Assembly: GCA_020426325.1 (NCBI GenBank)
Contig: JAGQQG010000034.1
Coordinates: 1-58,416, forward strand
Direction: 5' to 3'
DNA: 58,416 nucleotides
DNA from: Planctomycetaceae bacterium
GTDB taxonomy: Bacteria > Planctomycetota > Planctomycetia > Planctomycetales > Planctomycetaceae
In this document: one piece after another, positions 41,940 through 50,806 of the stretch
How positions within the stretch are numbered: the stretch's first letter is position 1
How the letters are laid out: each line of letters starts with the position of its first letter
The notes under the pieces: generated by a model
The model's database searches: none
Told to the model about the DNA's origin: nothing
The model's input: the letters and a program-made list of their open reading frames with translations, nothing else
Position numbers and translations under genes: made by a program

Positions 41940-43016
41940 ATGAAGAAACCGATTCGCTATGCCGTGATCGGTGCCGGTGCTCTTGGCCGGCATCACGCTC
42001 GCATTGCCGCCGGCCTCGACGGTGTTGAACTCGTGGCCGTCGCGGAACCGAACGCTCAGCAGGGTCAAGCCGTGGCCTGCGACAACGACTCACGCTGGGT
42101 CGCTGACTATCGTGAGATTCTGGACGCAATCGATGCAGCTTCGATTGTCGTACCGACGTCACAGCACCGCCGGATCACCGAAGAGTGCATCACACACGGT
42201 GTGCCGGTCCTCGTGGAGAAGCCTCTGGCCGGGAATGTTGAGGACGGTCGCGCGATCGTCCGAGCGGCCGCAGGGCAGGGGACCATCCTGCAGGTCGGCC
42301 ACATCGAACGGTTCAATCCCGCATTCCAGGAAGCTCTGAAACGGGTGCAATCGCCCAAATACATCCGTGCGGAGCGGTTCAGTCCCTACGCGTTTCGGTC
42401 GATGGACATCAGTGCCGTGCACGATCTGATGATTCATGACCTTGATCTCGTGCTGACAATGGCCGCCTCACCAGTGACGCATGTCGAAGCGTTTGGCATC
42501 TGCGTCATGGGGGGACACGCGGACATCGTGCAGGCACGACTCAAATTTGCCAATGGATGTATCGCTGACCTCTCAGCCAACCGAGTGAATCCCGGTTTTC
42601 GACGTTGCATCCAGTCTTGGTCTGCCTCCGGTTGCGTCACGGCTGACCTGCACAATCGCGAGGTCAAACATTATCGGCCCACTGACAAACTGTTGAATGG
42701 TCCCACTCCGCATGCACTAGCTCAAATGCCCGGTGCGGATATTCCTCAACTGAAGGAAGCCGTCTTCGGTGAATATATCGAGACAGAACAGCCGCAGATC
42801 GCCGAGTGTGATCAGCTCACAGCTGAGATTGGTCACTTCGTCGAGTGCATTCGCAACGACTCGCAGCCACTCGTTGACGGACAGGCCGGACTGGCCGCGC
42901 TGGAAGTCGCCGATCAGGTTTTAGCATCGGTGAACGCTCACTCTTGGAGCGGAAACGTCGCCGGGCCGATCGGTCCGCACTTCCATGATGTTCACACGCA
43001 AAGACACGTTGCCTGA
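41940..43016 (+). CDS. Gfo/Idh/MocA oxidoreductase, GnnA-like
   Basis: NAD(P)-dependent sugar dehydrogenase, 358 residues. Rossmann opening YAVIGAGALGRHHARIAAG, then EKPLAGN, then LQVGHIERFNPAFQEAL, then DLMIHDLDLVL. The GHIERFNPA and MIHDLD strings are typical of UDP-GlcNAc 3-dehydrogenases such as GnnA. Its place directly after lpxA, as in known gnnA gene clusters, supports this. The ATG at 41940 has AGGAG upstream; the frame overlaps the lpxA stop if read from 41910. The gene ends four bases from the convergent repressor gene. Confidence 0.85.
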   Translation: MKKPIRYAVIGAGALGRHHARIAAGLDGVELVAVAEPNAQQGQAVACDNDSRWVADYREILDAIDAASIVVPTSQHRRITEECITHGVPVLVEKPLAGNVEDGRAIVRAAAGQGTILQVGHIERFNPAFQEALKRVQSPKYIRAERFSPYAFRSMDISAVHDLMIHDLDLVLTMAASPVTHVEAFGICVMGGHADIVQARLKFANGCIADLSANRVNPGFRRCIQSWSASGCVTADLHNREVKHYRPTDKLLNGPTPHALAQMPGADIPQLKEAVFGEYIETEQPQIAECDQLTAEIGHFVECIRNDSQPLVDGQAGLAALEVADQVLASVNAHSWSGNVAGPIGPHFHDVHTQRHVA

Positions 43017-43019
43017 TGT

Positions 43020-43952
43020 CTACTGGAGCCGCACAGCATAGAGCACGCGGTGCGCCCACTGGAGTTGGTCCGCAGGAAAGACTTGCATCTGGTATCGCTC
43101 GTTGACGGGCACAAGGACGACCTCGCTCCCCCGGCGCTGGAAGAGCTTGCAGTTCACGCCGATTTGCCCTTGCTGTCTGGCGACACACGGATGGCCCGGC
43201 GTTGCAGGTTCGTCTGCTGAGGTGATGACAATGTCCCCGTCCTCATAACGGGGAGACATGCTGTCACCGTCAATCCGCCACGCCACGGCCTGTGGATGCT
43301 GTTCGCGGATGTCTGTCCCGGAGAGGAATTCAAGAAAGCCGTCGTCGTTAGGACGGGACAGTTGAACCAGTGCAATCTGCGAGGTGGAGGTCGATCCGAC
43401 CGTCTTCAGGGAAGCAGCCCGGGCGACAGACTTTTGTCGAACATCTTCAATCAATGGTTCCAGACGCGCGTCAGCCTCGCGACCGTCAGACGAGGTCTCC
43501 AACTCCTCCCAGAAACGTGCCATGCCCGCTGCGGTCGATCCCACAAGGGGAATCAGGTTGTCGGTCGGGAATGATTGAGTTGCCAGGTGCAACGGAGCGT
43601 GCTCCGGTTGGGAGAGCAGGTCGATGAGACTTTCCAGATGGTCGGCCGCATCCGGGCGACGGCTGAGCAGACTCCTGACCCGCTGCACGATTGCCGCAGT
43701 CCGTGGTGGGTCAGATGACGGACTCTCATCGCGGGGGCCCTCACCAGTCAGCAGCCACTCGATCCTGGTTCCGGTGACCTTGGCCGCCCGCAACAAAAGG
43801 TCAGCCGGAGGCACCCGATCCCGCTCATAGCGATCGTACGTGCTCGGACCGATTCCCAAGTCTCTGGCAAATTGAGACTTACCACGCTTTCCGTAATTCA
43901 GCTCGCGAATGAATGCGAGCCGTTCCGGGATCTGCTGGCCAATAGTATCCAC
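43020..43952 (-). CDS. XRE/S24-type repressor (LexA/CI-like)
   Basis: A 310-residue transcriptional repressor. N-terminal helix-turn-helix (about residues 10-70): FARDLGIGPSTYDRYERDRVPPADLLLRAAK, abbreviated here as the SQFARDLG to RYERDR helices. The C-terminal S24 peptidase domain has the nucleophile Ser in DGDSMSPRYEDGD and the Lys in GVNCKLF, so self-cleavage after a stress signal is possible. The linker is about 100 residues. Start is GTG without a Shine-Dalgarno, perhaps leaderless. It divides the region from the divergent 57-residue gene, with a dyad between them. Confidence 0.87.
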   Translation of the reverse strand: MDTIGQQIPERLAFIRELNYGKRGKSQFARDLGIGPSTYDRYERDRVPPADLLLRAAKVTGTRIEWLLTGEGPRDESPSSDPPRTAAIVQRVRSLLSRRPDAADHLESLIDLLSQPEHAPLHLATQSFPTDNLIPLVGSTAAGMARFWEELETSSDGREADARLEPLIEDVRQKSVARAASLKTVGSTSTSQIALVQLSRPNDDGFLEFLSGTDIREQHPQAVAWRIDGDSMSPRYEDGDIVITSADEPATPGHPCVARQQGQIGVNCKLFQRRGSEVVLVPVNERYQMQVFPADQLQWAHRVLYAVRLQ

Positions 43953-43955
43953 AAA

Positions 43956-43998
43956 TGCGTAAATCTGTTGACTTGTTGACGCAAATGGGTGAGTATAT
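43956..43998. promoter_or_regulatory. Divergent promoter/operator between the repressor and a small gene
   Basis: Half-sites TGCGTAAA (43956) and, inverted, TTGCGTCA (43984 downward) flank a centre with direct TGTTGACT, TGTTGACG. On the + strand TTGACT (43968) is followed at 17 bp by GAGTAT (43991), a good sigma-70-type promoter for the small gene at 44044. The repressor next door is the likely ligand, giving autoregulation. Confidence 0.55.
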
Positions 43999-44043
43999 GT
44001 CTGAGTTCAACAGGATAGCGACTCCCCAGCCAGAGCGATACTG

Positions 44044-44217
44044 ATGATCACCAAACAGCCAAAAAGTCGCTCCTCAAAGCAGACTCAACGCGTCGATGCG
44101 AGCGCCTCCCTGGCGACGATTCTCAAGGATCTGGAAGGACTCCAGCAGTTACACCAGTTCCAGTCGACGCTGATCCAGGAAGCCATCAAACAGATCAAAC
44201 GATTGGACTCCAGGTGA
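44044..44217 (+). CDS. Small basic, helical protein divergent from the repressor
   Basis: A 57-residue frame starting MITKQPKSRSSKQTQRVD and ending in a helical stretch with the motif LEGLQQLHQFQ and AIKQIKRLD. The C-terminal two thirds look like one amphipathic or coiled-coil helix. It has no visible family. It is too small for most ORF finders, yet it has its own promoter-like sequence, sits divergently from an S24 repressor, and ends six bases from bcp. The context suggests a target gene of that repressor. Confidence 0.5.
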   Translation: MITKQPKSRSSKQTQRVDASASLATILKDLEGLQQLHQFQSTLIQEAIKQIKRLDSR

Positions 44218-44222
44218 CCGGT

Positions 44223-44708
44223 CTACCCCTTTAACTCGGAGATCGCTTTTGCCACGTCGTCGACGTGTCCAGCGACTTTGACCTTTGGCCAGACGGCTGC
44301 CACCTTGCCCTGCTTGTCGATGAGGAACGTCGCCCGCTGAATGCCCATGTAGGTCTTGCCGTAGTTCTTCTTCTCGGCCCAGACTCCGTACTTCTCACAG
44401 ATGGCATGATCCTCATCGGAGAGCAGGGGGAACGGCAACTCAAACTTGGCTGCGAACTTTTCATGCGAAGCGATGCTGTCGGTGCTCACGCCGAGCACGG
44501 CGGTGTCCATGCCCTGCAGTCGAGCCATGTGATCCCGGAAGTCGCAAGCCTCGGTCGTGCAGCCTGGCGTATTGTCTCGGGGATAGAAATAGAGCACGAC
44601 GTTCTGCTTCCCTTTGAACTGGCTGAGGCGGACTTTCCCATCAGGAACAGCGGGTAATGTGAAGGCCGGGGCACTCTTGCCGATGGCGGGCATCTTTGAA
44701 TCTGACAT
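44223..44708 (-). CDS. bcp: Thioredoxin-dependent thiol peroxidase (BCP/PrxQ)
   Basis: Reduces hydroperoxides with a peroxidatic Cys; cytoplasmic. A 161-residue protein with GKSAPAFTLP, then YFYPRDNTPGCTTEACDF, which gives the peroxidatic Cys and a resolving Cys five residues later (atypical two-Cys PrxQ form). Also VLGVSTDSIASHEKF and FPLLSDEDHAICEKYGV. Length is typical. Stand-alone gene, convergent with the small helical gene. Confidence 0.94.
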   Translation of the reverse strand: MSDSKMPAIGKSAPAFTLPAVPDGKVRLSQFKGKQNVVLYFYPRDNTPGCTTEACDFRDHMARLQGMDTAVLGVSTDSIASHEKFAAKFELPFPLLSDEDHAICEKYGVWAEKKNYGKTYMGIQRATFLIDKQGKVAAVWPKVKVAGHVDDVAKAISELKG

Positions 44709-44911
44709 GATCGGTATCCGGATGATGGTTCTTGATGAAACACGTTTCGACGATTCTAGTCCGTGATGCCACGCCGTCCACGAAATCCAGCATTCCGAGC
44801 GCAGATCTCATGGTCTGTTCGAAGGCAACCGTGCTCCCGGTCGACGCTCGATGCGGTTGCCGTTATGCTGAGATCAGACTTTGGCCTCACGTTCATCGCA
44901 GAGGATTGAAG

Positions 44912-45448
44912 ATGACGGACGCTTCCACAACGCTGCAGGTAGGACGCCACGACAGCACCATTCTCGTCCGCATCGGGGGACGTGTCACAGCCGAATTCTG
45001 TCCTGCTCTGAAAGCGTTCTGCAGTGAGACAGGGCAGGTCTCGTGCGAGGAACTTCATGTCGACCTGCAGGAATGCCGGTACTTTGACAGCACCTTTCTC
45101 GGCACGCTGCTCTGCCTCCGCGGGAAATTCGGCGAAGATAATGTCGTGATCGTCTCCCCCAGTGAGGAATGTATGGAGGGGCTGAAACGCATGGGAGCAC
45201 ACGTCCTGTTCGCCATCCGCGACGGATCACTGCCGGAAGAAATCGAGTGGACCTCTCTGGCGGAGAATGTCACCGAACGAGACACCTTCGATTTTCAGCA
45301 CAACGTCCTCGAGGCCCACATCGAACTGGCCCGCGTGCCGGGCCCCATGCAGAAGGTCTACGAGCCGATTGCCCGTCAGGCACAGAAGGAGTTTGAACAG
45401 AAGTTCAGCTGGGACACGGAAACCGTCAAGATCCCCCGCCCCAAGTGA
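44912..45448 (+). CDS. STAS-domain protein
   Basis: A 178-residue protein; the first 100 residues form a STAS (anti-sigma-antagonist-type) domain: STILVRIGGRVTAEFCPALKAF, then DLQECRYFDSTFLGTLLCLRG, where the Ser in YFDSTF is at the usual phosphorylation position. The remaining part is helical (AHIELARVPG, QKEFEQKFSW) and not recognised. The ATG at 44912 with GAGGA upstream is chosen; the frame is open from 44732. STAS proteins are partner-switch elements with serine kinases and phosphatases; none is adjacent here. Confidence 0.82.
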   Translation: MTDASTTLQVGRHDSTILVRIGGRVTAEFCPALKAFCSETGQVSCEELHVDLQECRYFDSTFLGTLLCLRGKFGEDNVVIVSPSEECMEGLKRMGAHVLFAIRDGSLPEEIEWTSLAENVTERDTFDFQHNVLEAHIELARVPGPMQKVYEPIARQAQKEFEQKFSWDTETVKIPRPK

Positions 45449-45592
45449 TTGGAGAGCGAGGCAACCCACGATTCCCGATATCGAATTCTCAAGATCATCA
45501 GGATTCCGGTGATCCGCACGCTCGCCTTCTCCGTTCTCCTTGTTTGAGCCCACCCGGAAACAATTGCTCTCCAACACTCATTCAGTCCCCCC

Positions 45593-45994
45593 ATGCAAAT
45601 CAGCGACGACGAATTGTTGGCCTATCTCGATGAGCAACTCCCCGCCGAGCGAGCAACGGCAGTGGAGAAAGAATTGCGGTCGTCCTCAGTCCTACGGCAA
45701 CAGGCCGCGCTCCTGATCCGGCGACGCGATCAGGGAGGCCACACCGTCGGCGAGATCTGGCGACGCAACCGCCTGAGTTGTCTCACCCGCAGCCAACTGG
45801 GGGGCTACCTCCTCGGTACGGCCAGCAACGACCTGGCCGACTACATCGACTTCCACCTCCGCACGATCGGCTGCCGCCTCTGCGAAGCCAACCTCCAGGA
45901 CCTCCGCGAATCCAGCCAATCCCCTACAGACACCACCCGCCGCCGTCGCAAGTTCTTCGAATCGTCAGCGGGAAGTCTCACGTCTTCACGGTAA
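45593..45994 (+). CDS. Small zinc-finger-like (anti-sigma type) planctomycete protein
   Basis: A 133-residue protein. The N-terminus ISDDELLAYLDEQLPAERA resembles zf-HC2/anti-sigma N-terminal segments. The middle RLSCLTRSQLGGYLLG and GCRLCEANLQDLRE contain three cysteines spaced as in a putative metal site. This pattern is frequent in planctomycetes beside ECF sigma genes, though none is visible here. The C-tail is basic. No clear Shine-Dalgarno. It may lack a partner in this window, or act elsewhere. Confidence 0.65.
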   Translation: MQISDDELLAYLDEQLPAERATAVEKELRSSSVLRQQAALLIRRRDQGGHTVGEIWRRNRLSCLTRSQLGGYLLGTASNDLADYIDFHLRTIGCRLCEANLQDLRESSQSPTDTTRRRRKFFESSAGSLTSSR

Positions 45995-46094
45995 AGTTGG
46001 GTCGAGTAAAATCGATTGACCCAACCATTCCCACCGCAGCAGATATAAGCTTACGTCCGTGTGACGACTCAGGTGAAGCGTTCGCCGTTCCAGG

Positions 46095-46832
46095 TCAGTC
46101 GCGCAGTTGCCACTTCGCTGAACCACCCATCGGCAACGCGACCACGTCGTCGAGATTTAGTCCCGCAAACAGATCGACCTTCACTTCGGGGATCTGAGCC
46201 AGATGTTCCTTCTCCCACGTCGACTTCCCACTCCGCACACGCGGCGGCAGTCCGATTGCTTTTCGTAACTCACCCCAACTCACAACGCCGCTCAACCCGT
46301 TGTTCGAGATCCCGACTTCGCGGCAGAACTGACGTCGGGAAATGTCGCCCCGCTTCTTGACCAGTTCTCGCAGGCGCTCGACCAACTCTTCATGGGTGAA
46401 TCGAACAGGCTGTCCGCCCGGACGGACTTTGTGCAGACCCGCAGCCTCCTTGAGCTTCAGCCACGTGCCGAACAACCGCGTGATCGGCCGACTCGTGACA
46501 CCCGTCTCCCGCGTGAATTCTCCCACGGTGATGTCCTCGCCGAACTTCTCCGCCGCCTGCTTGACCCGATCCAGCAACTGCTCTTTCGTGTGGATCGCAA
46601 ATCGCTTTCTCCGATTGATCCGCGGCGGCAACCCCGCCTGCACCCGCAGATCGGCCCAGTTCTCGAACAGCAGATAGACGTTCGTATCGTTGATCCCCGT
46701 CTCCCGATAGAACTGCGTGATCGAGATATCGGGCCCCAACCGCTCCGCCAACTCCTTCAAAGCATCAATCAACCGCTGCCGCCGCTCCTCACGGCCAAAC
46801 CGCCGAATCATCGCCTTACTCGGGTGTCCCAT
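46095..46832 (-). CDS. Protein made of three homing-endonuclease-associated (HNH-repeat) units
   Basis: A 245-residue basic protein with three tandem repeats of about 60 residues: first around residues 19-75 (ELAERLGPDISITQFYRETG), second about 84-135 (EKFGEDITVGEFTRETGV), third about 148-200 (VKKRGDISRRQFCREVGIS). Each has a helix, the D-I-(S/T)-x-x-x-F-x-R-E-x-G turn, and a later W-x-x-L-(R/K)-x-A-x-G-L end. These units bind DNA next to HNH nucleases, but no nuclease domain is present. Located just downstream of the R-M gene on the same strand, 146 bp apart. Possibly a DNA-binding accessory; inference. Confidence 0.75.
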   Translation of the reverse strand: MGHPSKAMIRRFGREERRQRLIDALKELAERLGPDISITQFYRETGINDTNVYLLFENWADLRVQAGLPPRINRRKRFAIHTKEQLLDRVKQAAEKFGEDITVGEFTRETGVTSRPITRLFGTWLKLKEAAGLHKVRPGGQPVRFTHEELVERLRELVKKRGDISRRQFCREVGISNNGLSGVVSWGELRKAIGLPPRVRSGKSTWEKEHLAQIPEVKVDLFAGLNLDDVVALPMGGSAKWQLRD

Positions 46833-46920
46833 CAGTCGTCATCCAGAAAGAGAAAGTTCTTCTACTGAACCTCCCCCCGGTTGCGCGACGAACGCTTTCG
46901 CACTCACCTTCAGATCCCCA

Positions 46921-46942
46921 CCCGTCAGGAAGGGGCCGCTCA
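46921..46942 (+). repeat. Degenerate REP copy
   Basis: CCCGTCAGGAAGGGGCCGCT matches the REP at 4340-4372 (CCCGTCAGGAAGCGGCCGCT) with one change over 20 bp. It lies in the gap between the R-M gene and the HNH-repeat gene, 42 kb from the RAYT unit. Evidence that the REP family is dispersed. Confidence 0.65.
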
Positions 46943-46978
46943 CCCGGATGCAACAGCTCTCCATACGGATTGAGATTC

Positions 46979-49900
46979 TCAACTCAGCAACTCTTCGACG
47001 AGTGCTTCCACGTCCAGTCCAGCTTCGCTTTCGGCGATAAACTTTCGGACGTCTCGGCGGACGGCGGCGAAGTGGACTGACCGAAGTTCGAGGCCTGCAA
47101 TCGCCTCCTCCAGTTCGGCGCCGCGAGTGGCAAGGCGGGCGTGGAGGTCATCGTTCGGGTCATAGAGCGGGATCGGCAGTTGCCAAATGTGCTTGTCAAA
47201 GTCTCGCTCGTCCTTGCCGTAGCTCATAAATGGCCGAACCAGTTCGGTGAAGACCGCAGCGTTTAAAATCGCACAAAGGTATTGTGATTCTCCGGTGGAG
47301 GCTGCTGTCGCCCAATAGAGCTTGTGATCGATCACGGCTCGCCGGTTGCTCACACGCGCGGCCGCAAGGTGCATGCCTGATTTACTGTAGACGATGCGTT
47401 CCGCCTGAATTGGAAACTGCTGCTCCAATCCCTTTTGATAATTAAGTCGCGAATTGAGCGTTAACCTATCGCTGGAACGGTGCTGTTCCCAGATTCCTTC
47501 GGCCCGGCGCCACCACGACGCAAGTCCCTCATATGCGTCAAGTCGGTCGGACTGACCGTCCATTAGCCCTTGACGGTCCCACGGAATAATGGCCTCGAAT
47601 ATTTCCGCAATCCGAAAGGGAAGGACGCTTTCGCCGAGCAACATTGGGCGAACAAACTCCGTTTCGACCACACCTTCCATCGCAGGCAACTCCTTCCAAG
47701 GCTTCTTGTCGTTCGCACGTTTCAGCGAACGCACGGCTACCTTTCCCGCGGGCATCCCGAGCGGACCAGCCGCTTGCCGCGTCACAGAGAAGAGAAGTCG
47801 CGGAACGATGGTTGCCCCTTGACGAAATCGCTCAGACCAAGGCGATGTCGGCTCATCACTGGACGGATGAGCCTCTCCGGGTGATTGAACAAGGCTATCT
47901 ACGACGGCTGACCAAGTTGAGTTCTGTTCCGCAACGCGGCCCGACCAAACGACAATTTCGGTTGGAAGCGGCTTCGGCTTGTCCGCCCTGTCTCCGAATA
48001 GGACGGCAGCGCCGCGGGGGAAAAAGTGGGGACGGATGCGGCGGAGGTCCCAGGCAGGAGTGAAGTCAATCATTACCGGGTCTCTAGAGCCCTCTCGTTT
48101 GTACTTTCCTGTTCGCAAACCTGCATATTGCCCACGGTCGACGGCAGCGTTCGGCATTACGAACGCGAACTTGCCTCCGTTCCTCAAGTAGCGCTCGACC
48201 GCGCGGACGAGGAACAGACCAGAAAGGTCTTGGTGGGTCGCGACCTTCGCCCCGTGCCACAGACCGCGCTCTTCACTGTATTCGCGGAACGTTCCCTGCA
48301 TCGCTTCAGTCATGAAGCGATAAGCTAACCAGGGCGGGTTGCCGACGAGTACATCGACACGATTTGGAGCGAGAGCAAGCCACCAAGGACGGGAGAGATT
48401 GCGGACGTAATAGCTCCAGATGTGGTCGCGACCTGTGTCATGCAGATCGCACAGTATCTGGAAGGTCTCTGCGAGGATCTCGCGGGCGGGAGGAGAAACT
48501 GCGTACCGTTGGTAGATCCCTGCGAGTTTCGGGACAGCGGCACCCGGCTTACGGTTACAGGCCAGATTGGTCATCGACTCGACGATCTGACTAAAACGCT
48601 CGGAGTCTTCCAGAAGTTCTTCCGGGAATCTCAGCTGCGACTCGAAGAGTTGTTTCTTATCGTCGGTTTCGATAACGAGATGCCCACCCGAGTAGAGGTC
48701 CTCTGCCTCACGCCGCCATTGGACAGCGTCCCCAAGGTAGACGGGAACTTGAATCGGGCCACGATCTGGGTGCGTGAGGCGTTCGCGGCCGATCGCCAAG
48801 AGATACGTGACGCGAGCGAGGGTCACAGCGACGGGATGGAGGTCCATCCCAAGAACGTTCCGGGTCAGCCCGGCAAGAGCTTCCTTTAGCGGGCGTTCAA
48901 CCTCTTCTGCCGCGTTGAGGTAACGTCGGCACGCATGGAATAGGAACGTCCCCGAACCACAGGCTGGGTCGAGTACCCGTTGATCCAACGGTCGATCAAC
49001 CGTGGTCGAGATCATCTGCTCGGCGAGCCAGTCCGGGGTGTAGTATTCGCCGAGTCGTTTGCGAGTAGCGGCTGTGATAACCGATTCGTAGAGGATTTTG
49101 AGAACGTCTCCGCCGACTTCCTGCCAGCGGAATCGTCCGACTCGACGTGCAAGTGAACGAACAAAAGGTTCGCCACCAGGAACATGGGCAACCCAATCGA
49201 AGAAGTCGGCTTCGACCACGCCCACGATTCCGCTCTCCTCGAATTTGCTGCCACTCAACAATGAGGCGGGCGAAATCGCTTCGATTTCAAAACCGACGAT
49301 TGCGTGGGCGATCACCTCAGCCGTGTTGACCAGATAGGTGTGCTCGACAAACAGTTCATCACTGTCCTCAAACTGCGTCCCCAAAGCCGTCGTCAGCAGC
49401 CGCGCCCACAGGCGCCTTTTCATCAATACAGCAGGATGATCCTGATGCTGCGTATAGAGGTCCAGTAGAGTATCGCGGTCAAGTTCGAAAGCCGAACTCC
49501 CTGCTCCGAGCCTTCGACCAATTTCGCCTGGGGTTGCGGGAATGTCGCGGGCAGTTGCTAGCACTCCTTCAAGCCATATCAGGAACGATTCGACATCAGC
49601 ATTGGAGGCAGACAAGTTGAAAGCTGAAACTTCGCGCGGCGGCCCCGCCCCAACCTCTCCGGTGAGTCGGAAACACCGCCACTCGGCGCCGTCGGTGAGG
49701 ATACCAACGTATCGGCAGCCAGTCTCAGACTGACGTGTCATGAGATAGTCGGAGAGTTGATCAATCGCGTCGGCCAGGACGCTTCCAGCAGTGAGATCAC
49801 GTTTAACCTCAATGAGACAGCTTCCTGCCTCAATATCGATCCGCCGACGGACACCGACCGGGGTTTCAAGGTCAGCAGTGACGAGATCCCCTTCTGATAG

Positions 49901-50008
49901 AGACAGTGGGGCTGTGAGAATCAGTTGTCGAATGTCCGCTTGAAGAGTGGCCTCCGAGCGTGTTTTGTCTCGTCGGGCAATTTGCGCAAGCAGTTCGGCA
50001 ACTGTCAT
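46979..50008 (-). CDS. Type IIG-like restriction-modification enzyme (fused nuclease and N6-adenine methylase)
   Basis: A single-chain enzyme of about 1009 residues. N-terminal nuclease-like domain: RRIDIEAGSCLIEVKRDL supplies the PD-(D/E)xK core (Asp, then E-V-K). The gamma-type methylase follows: motif X-like TRKRLGEYYTPDWLAEQM, motif I VLDPACGSGTFLFHA, motif IV VDVLVGNPPWLAYR. A C-terminal target-recognition region ends near residue 950. The ATG at 50008 (MTVAELLAQI) is preferred; the frame extends to 50125. Cuts and methylates foreign DNA, with specificity unknown. Flanked by the HNH-repeat gene and a DUF6883/DUF4926 pair: a small defence-like island. Confidence 0.88.
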   Translation of the reverse strand: MTVAELLAQIARRDKTRSEATLQADIRQLILTAPLSLSEGDLVTADLETPVGVRRRIDIEAGSCLIEVKRDLTAGSVLADAIDQLSDYLMTRQSETGCRYVGILTDGAEWRCFRLTGEVGAGPPREVSAFNLSASNADVESFLIWLEGVLATARDIPATPGEIGRRLGAGSSAFELDRDTLLDLYTQHQDHPAVLMKRRLWARLLTTALGTQFEDSDELFVEHTYLVNTAEVIAHAIVGFEIEAISPASLLSGSKFEESGIVGVVEADFFDWVAHVPGGEPFVRSLARRVGRFRWQEVGGDVLKILYESVITAATRKRLGEYYTPDWLAEQMISTTVDRPLDQRVLDPACGSGTFLFHACRRYLNAAEEVERPLKEALAGLTRNVLGMDLHPVAVTLARVTYLLAIGRERLTHPDRGPIQVPVYLGDAVQWRREAEDLYSGGHLVIETDDKKQLFESQLRFPEELLEDSERFSQIVESMTNLACNRKPGAAVPKLAGIYQRYAVSPPAREILAETFQILCDLHDTGRDHIWSYYVRNLSRPWWLALAPNRVDVLVGNPPWLAYRFMTEAMQGTFREYSEERGLWHGAKVATHQDLSGLFLVRAVERYLRNGGKFAFVMPNAAVDRGQYAGLRTGKYKREGSRDPVMIDFTPAWDLRRIRPHFFPRGAAVLFGDRADKPKPLPTEIVVWSGRVAEQNSTWSAVVDSLVQSPGEAHPSSDEPTSPWSERFRQGATIVPRLLFSVTRQAAGPLGMPAGKVAVRSLKRANDKKPWKELPAMEGVVETEFVRPMLLGESVLPFRIAEIFEAIIPWDRQGLMDGQSDRLDAYEGLASWWRRAEGIWEQHRSSDRLTLNSRLNYQKGLEQQFPIQAERIVYSKSGMHLAAARVSNRRAVIDHKLYWATAASTGESQYLCAILNAAVFTELVRPFMSYGKDERDFDKHIWQLPIPLYDPNDDLHARLATRGAELEEAIAGLELRSVHFAAVRRDVRKFIAESEAGLDVEALVEELLS

Positions 50009-50086
50009 ACGGGGAAGCCATCGATTCGTTGTTCCGAATTTGGAATGACAGCATTGTAGGAACTCAAAAAGAGAATGTAACGCAGA

Positions 50087-50105
50087 GCCACGAGTTACTC
50101 GTGGC
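50087..50105. promoter_or_regulatory. Near-perfect palindrome between the R-M gene and DUF6883
   Basis: GCCACGAGT (50087) T ACTCGTGGC (50097-50105), nine base pairs with a single central base. It lies in the divergent space between the R-M enzyme and the DUF6883 gene, so it could be an operator serving both. Not U-tailed. Confidence 0.45.
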
Positions 50106-50181
50106 GGGTGCCATGCTGATGCCATGAAAGAAATGCTATGATCGATTCACCAACTCCTGAGTTTGTCGAGGAGGCCATGGC

Positions 50182-50514
50182 GTGAGGATGCCAAGTGCTG
50201 AACGGGCAGTGATCGATCCGGTCAAACTGACCGATTATTGCCTGAATCCGGATCATCCACGGGGGCGGCATAAGGCGCGGGTGTTTGAATCCGCACTGGG
50301 ACTGACCAGCGATGATGCCGATGAACTCCGGCAAGCGTTGCTCGATGCGGCTCTGGACGACACTGCCGAACTCGCAGATGCGGATGACTTCGGTCAACGG
50401 TACGTGGTAGAATTCGCGATGAACGCCTTAGCAGGGACCGCACGCATTCGCAGTGCCTGGATTGTGCGTGCGGATGAGGACTTTCCCCGGTTTGTCAGTT
50501 GTTACGTCATATGA
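50182..50514 (+). CDS. DUF6883-like protein
   Basis: A 110-residue protein matching my recollection of DUF6883: AERAVIDPVKLTDYCLNPDHPRGRHKARVF, abbreviated as LTDYCLNPDHPRGRHKA, followed by LGLTSDDADELRQALL and IRSAWIVRADEDFPRFVSCYV. The GTG at 50182 has GAGGAGG seven bases upstream; an ATG at 50188 is an alternative. The function is unknown. It is followed at 7 bp by a DUF4926-type gene, a pairing I recall as common, which suggests a two-gene module, perhaps toxin-antitoxin-like. Confidence 0.75.
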   Translation: MRMPSAERAVIDPVKLTDYCLNPDHPRGRHKARVFESALGLTSDDADELRQALLDAALDDTAELADADDFGQRYVVEFAMNALAGTARIRSAWIVRADEDFPRFVSCYVI

Positions 50515-50521
50515 GGCCGTG

Positions 50522-50737
50522 ATGAGTGAGCCGATCGCATTGCTGGACGTCGTCGCTCTGACCGAAGACGTGCCCGAAAAGGGCCTCGTCCGTGGTCAGG
50601 TCGGCACCATTGTGGAAGTCTACGAACCAGATGTCTACGAGGTCGAATTCGCCGACAACGATGGACACACTTACGCGATGACGTCACTGACCGCCGAACA
50701 ACTCATGGTCCTGCATCACCGCCCCGTGCCGGCATGA
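50522..50737 (+). CDS. DUF4926-like small protein
   Basis: A 71-residue beta-rich protein: IALLDVVALTEDVPEKGLVRGQVGTIVE followed by YEVEFADNDGHTYAMTSL. The motif L-V-x-G-Q-V-G-T-I-V-E, then Y-E-V-E-F, is the DUF4926 pattern, an SH3-like barrel. GAGG lies seven bases before the ATG. Cotranscribed with DUF6883 (7-bp gap). Small acidic partner of the upstream gene; an antitoxin or immunity role is speculative. Confidence 0.75.
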   Translation: MSEPIALLDVVALTEDVPEKGLVRGQVGTIVEVYEPDVYEVEFADNDGHTYAMTSLTAEQLMVLHHRPVPA

Positions 50738-50806
50738 CTGTCCGCTTTGCTAGGTACGCCCCAAACCAGATTTCACTCAAGCTGGGGAAGATCAAAATGA
50801 CCTTTC

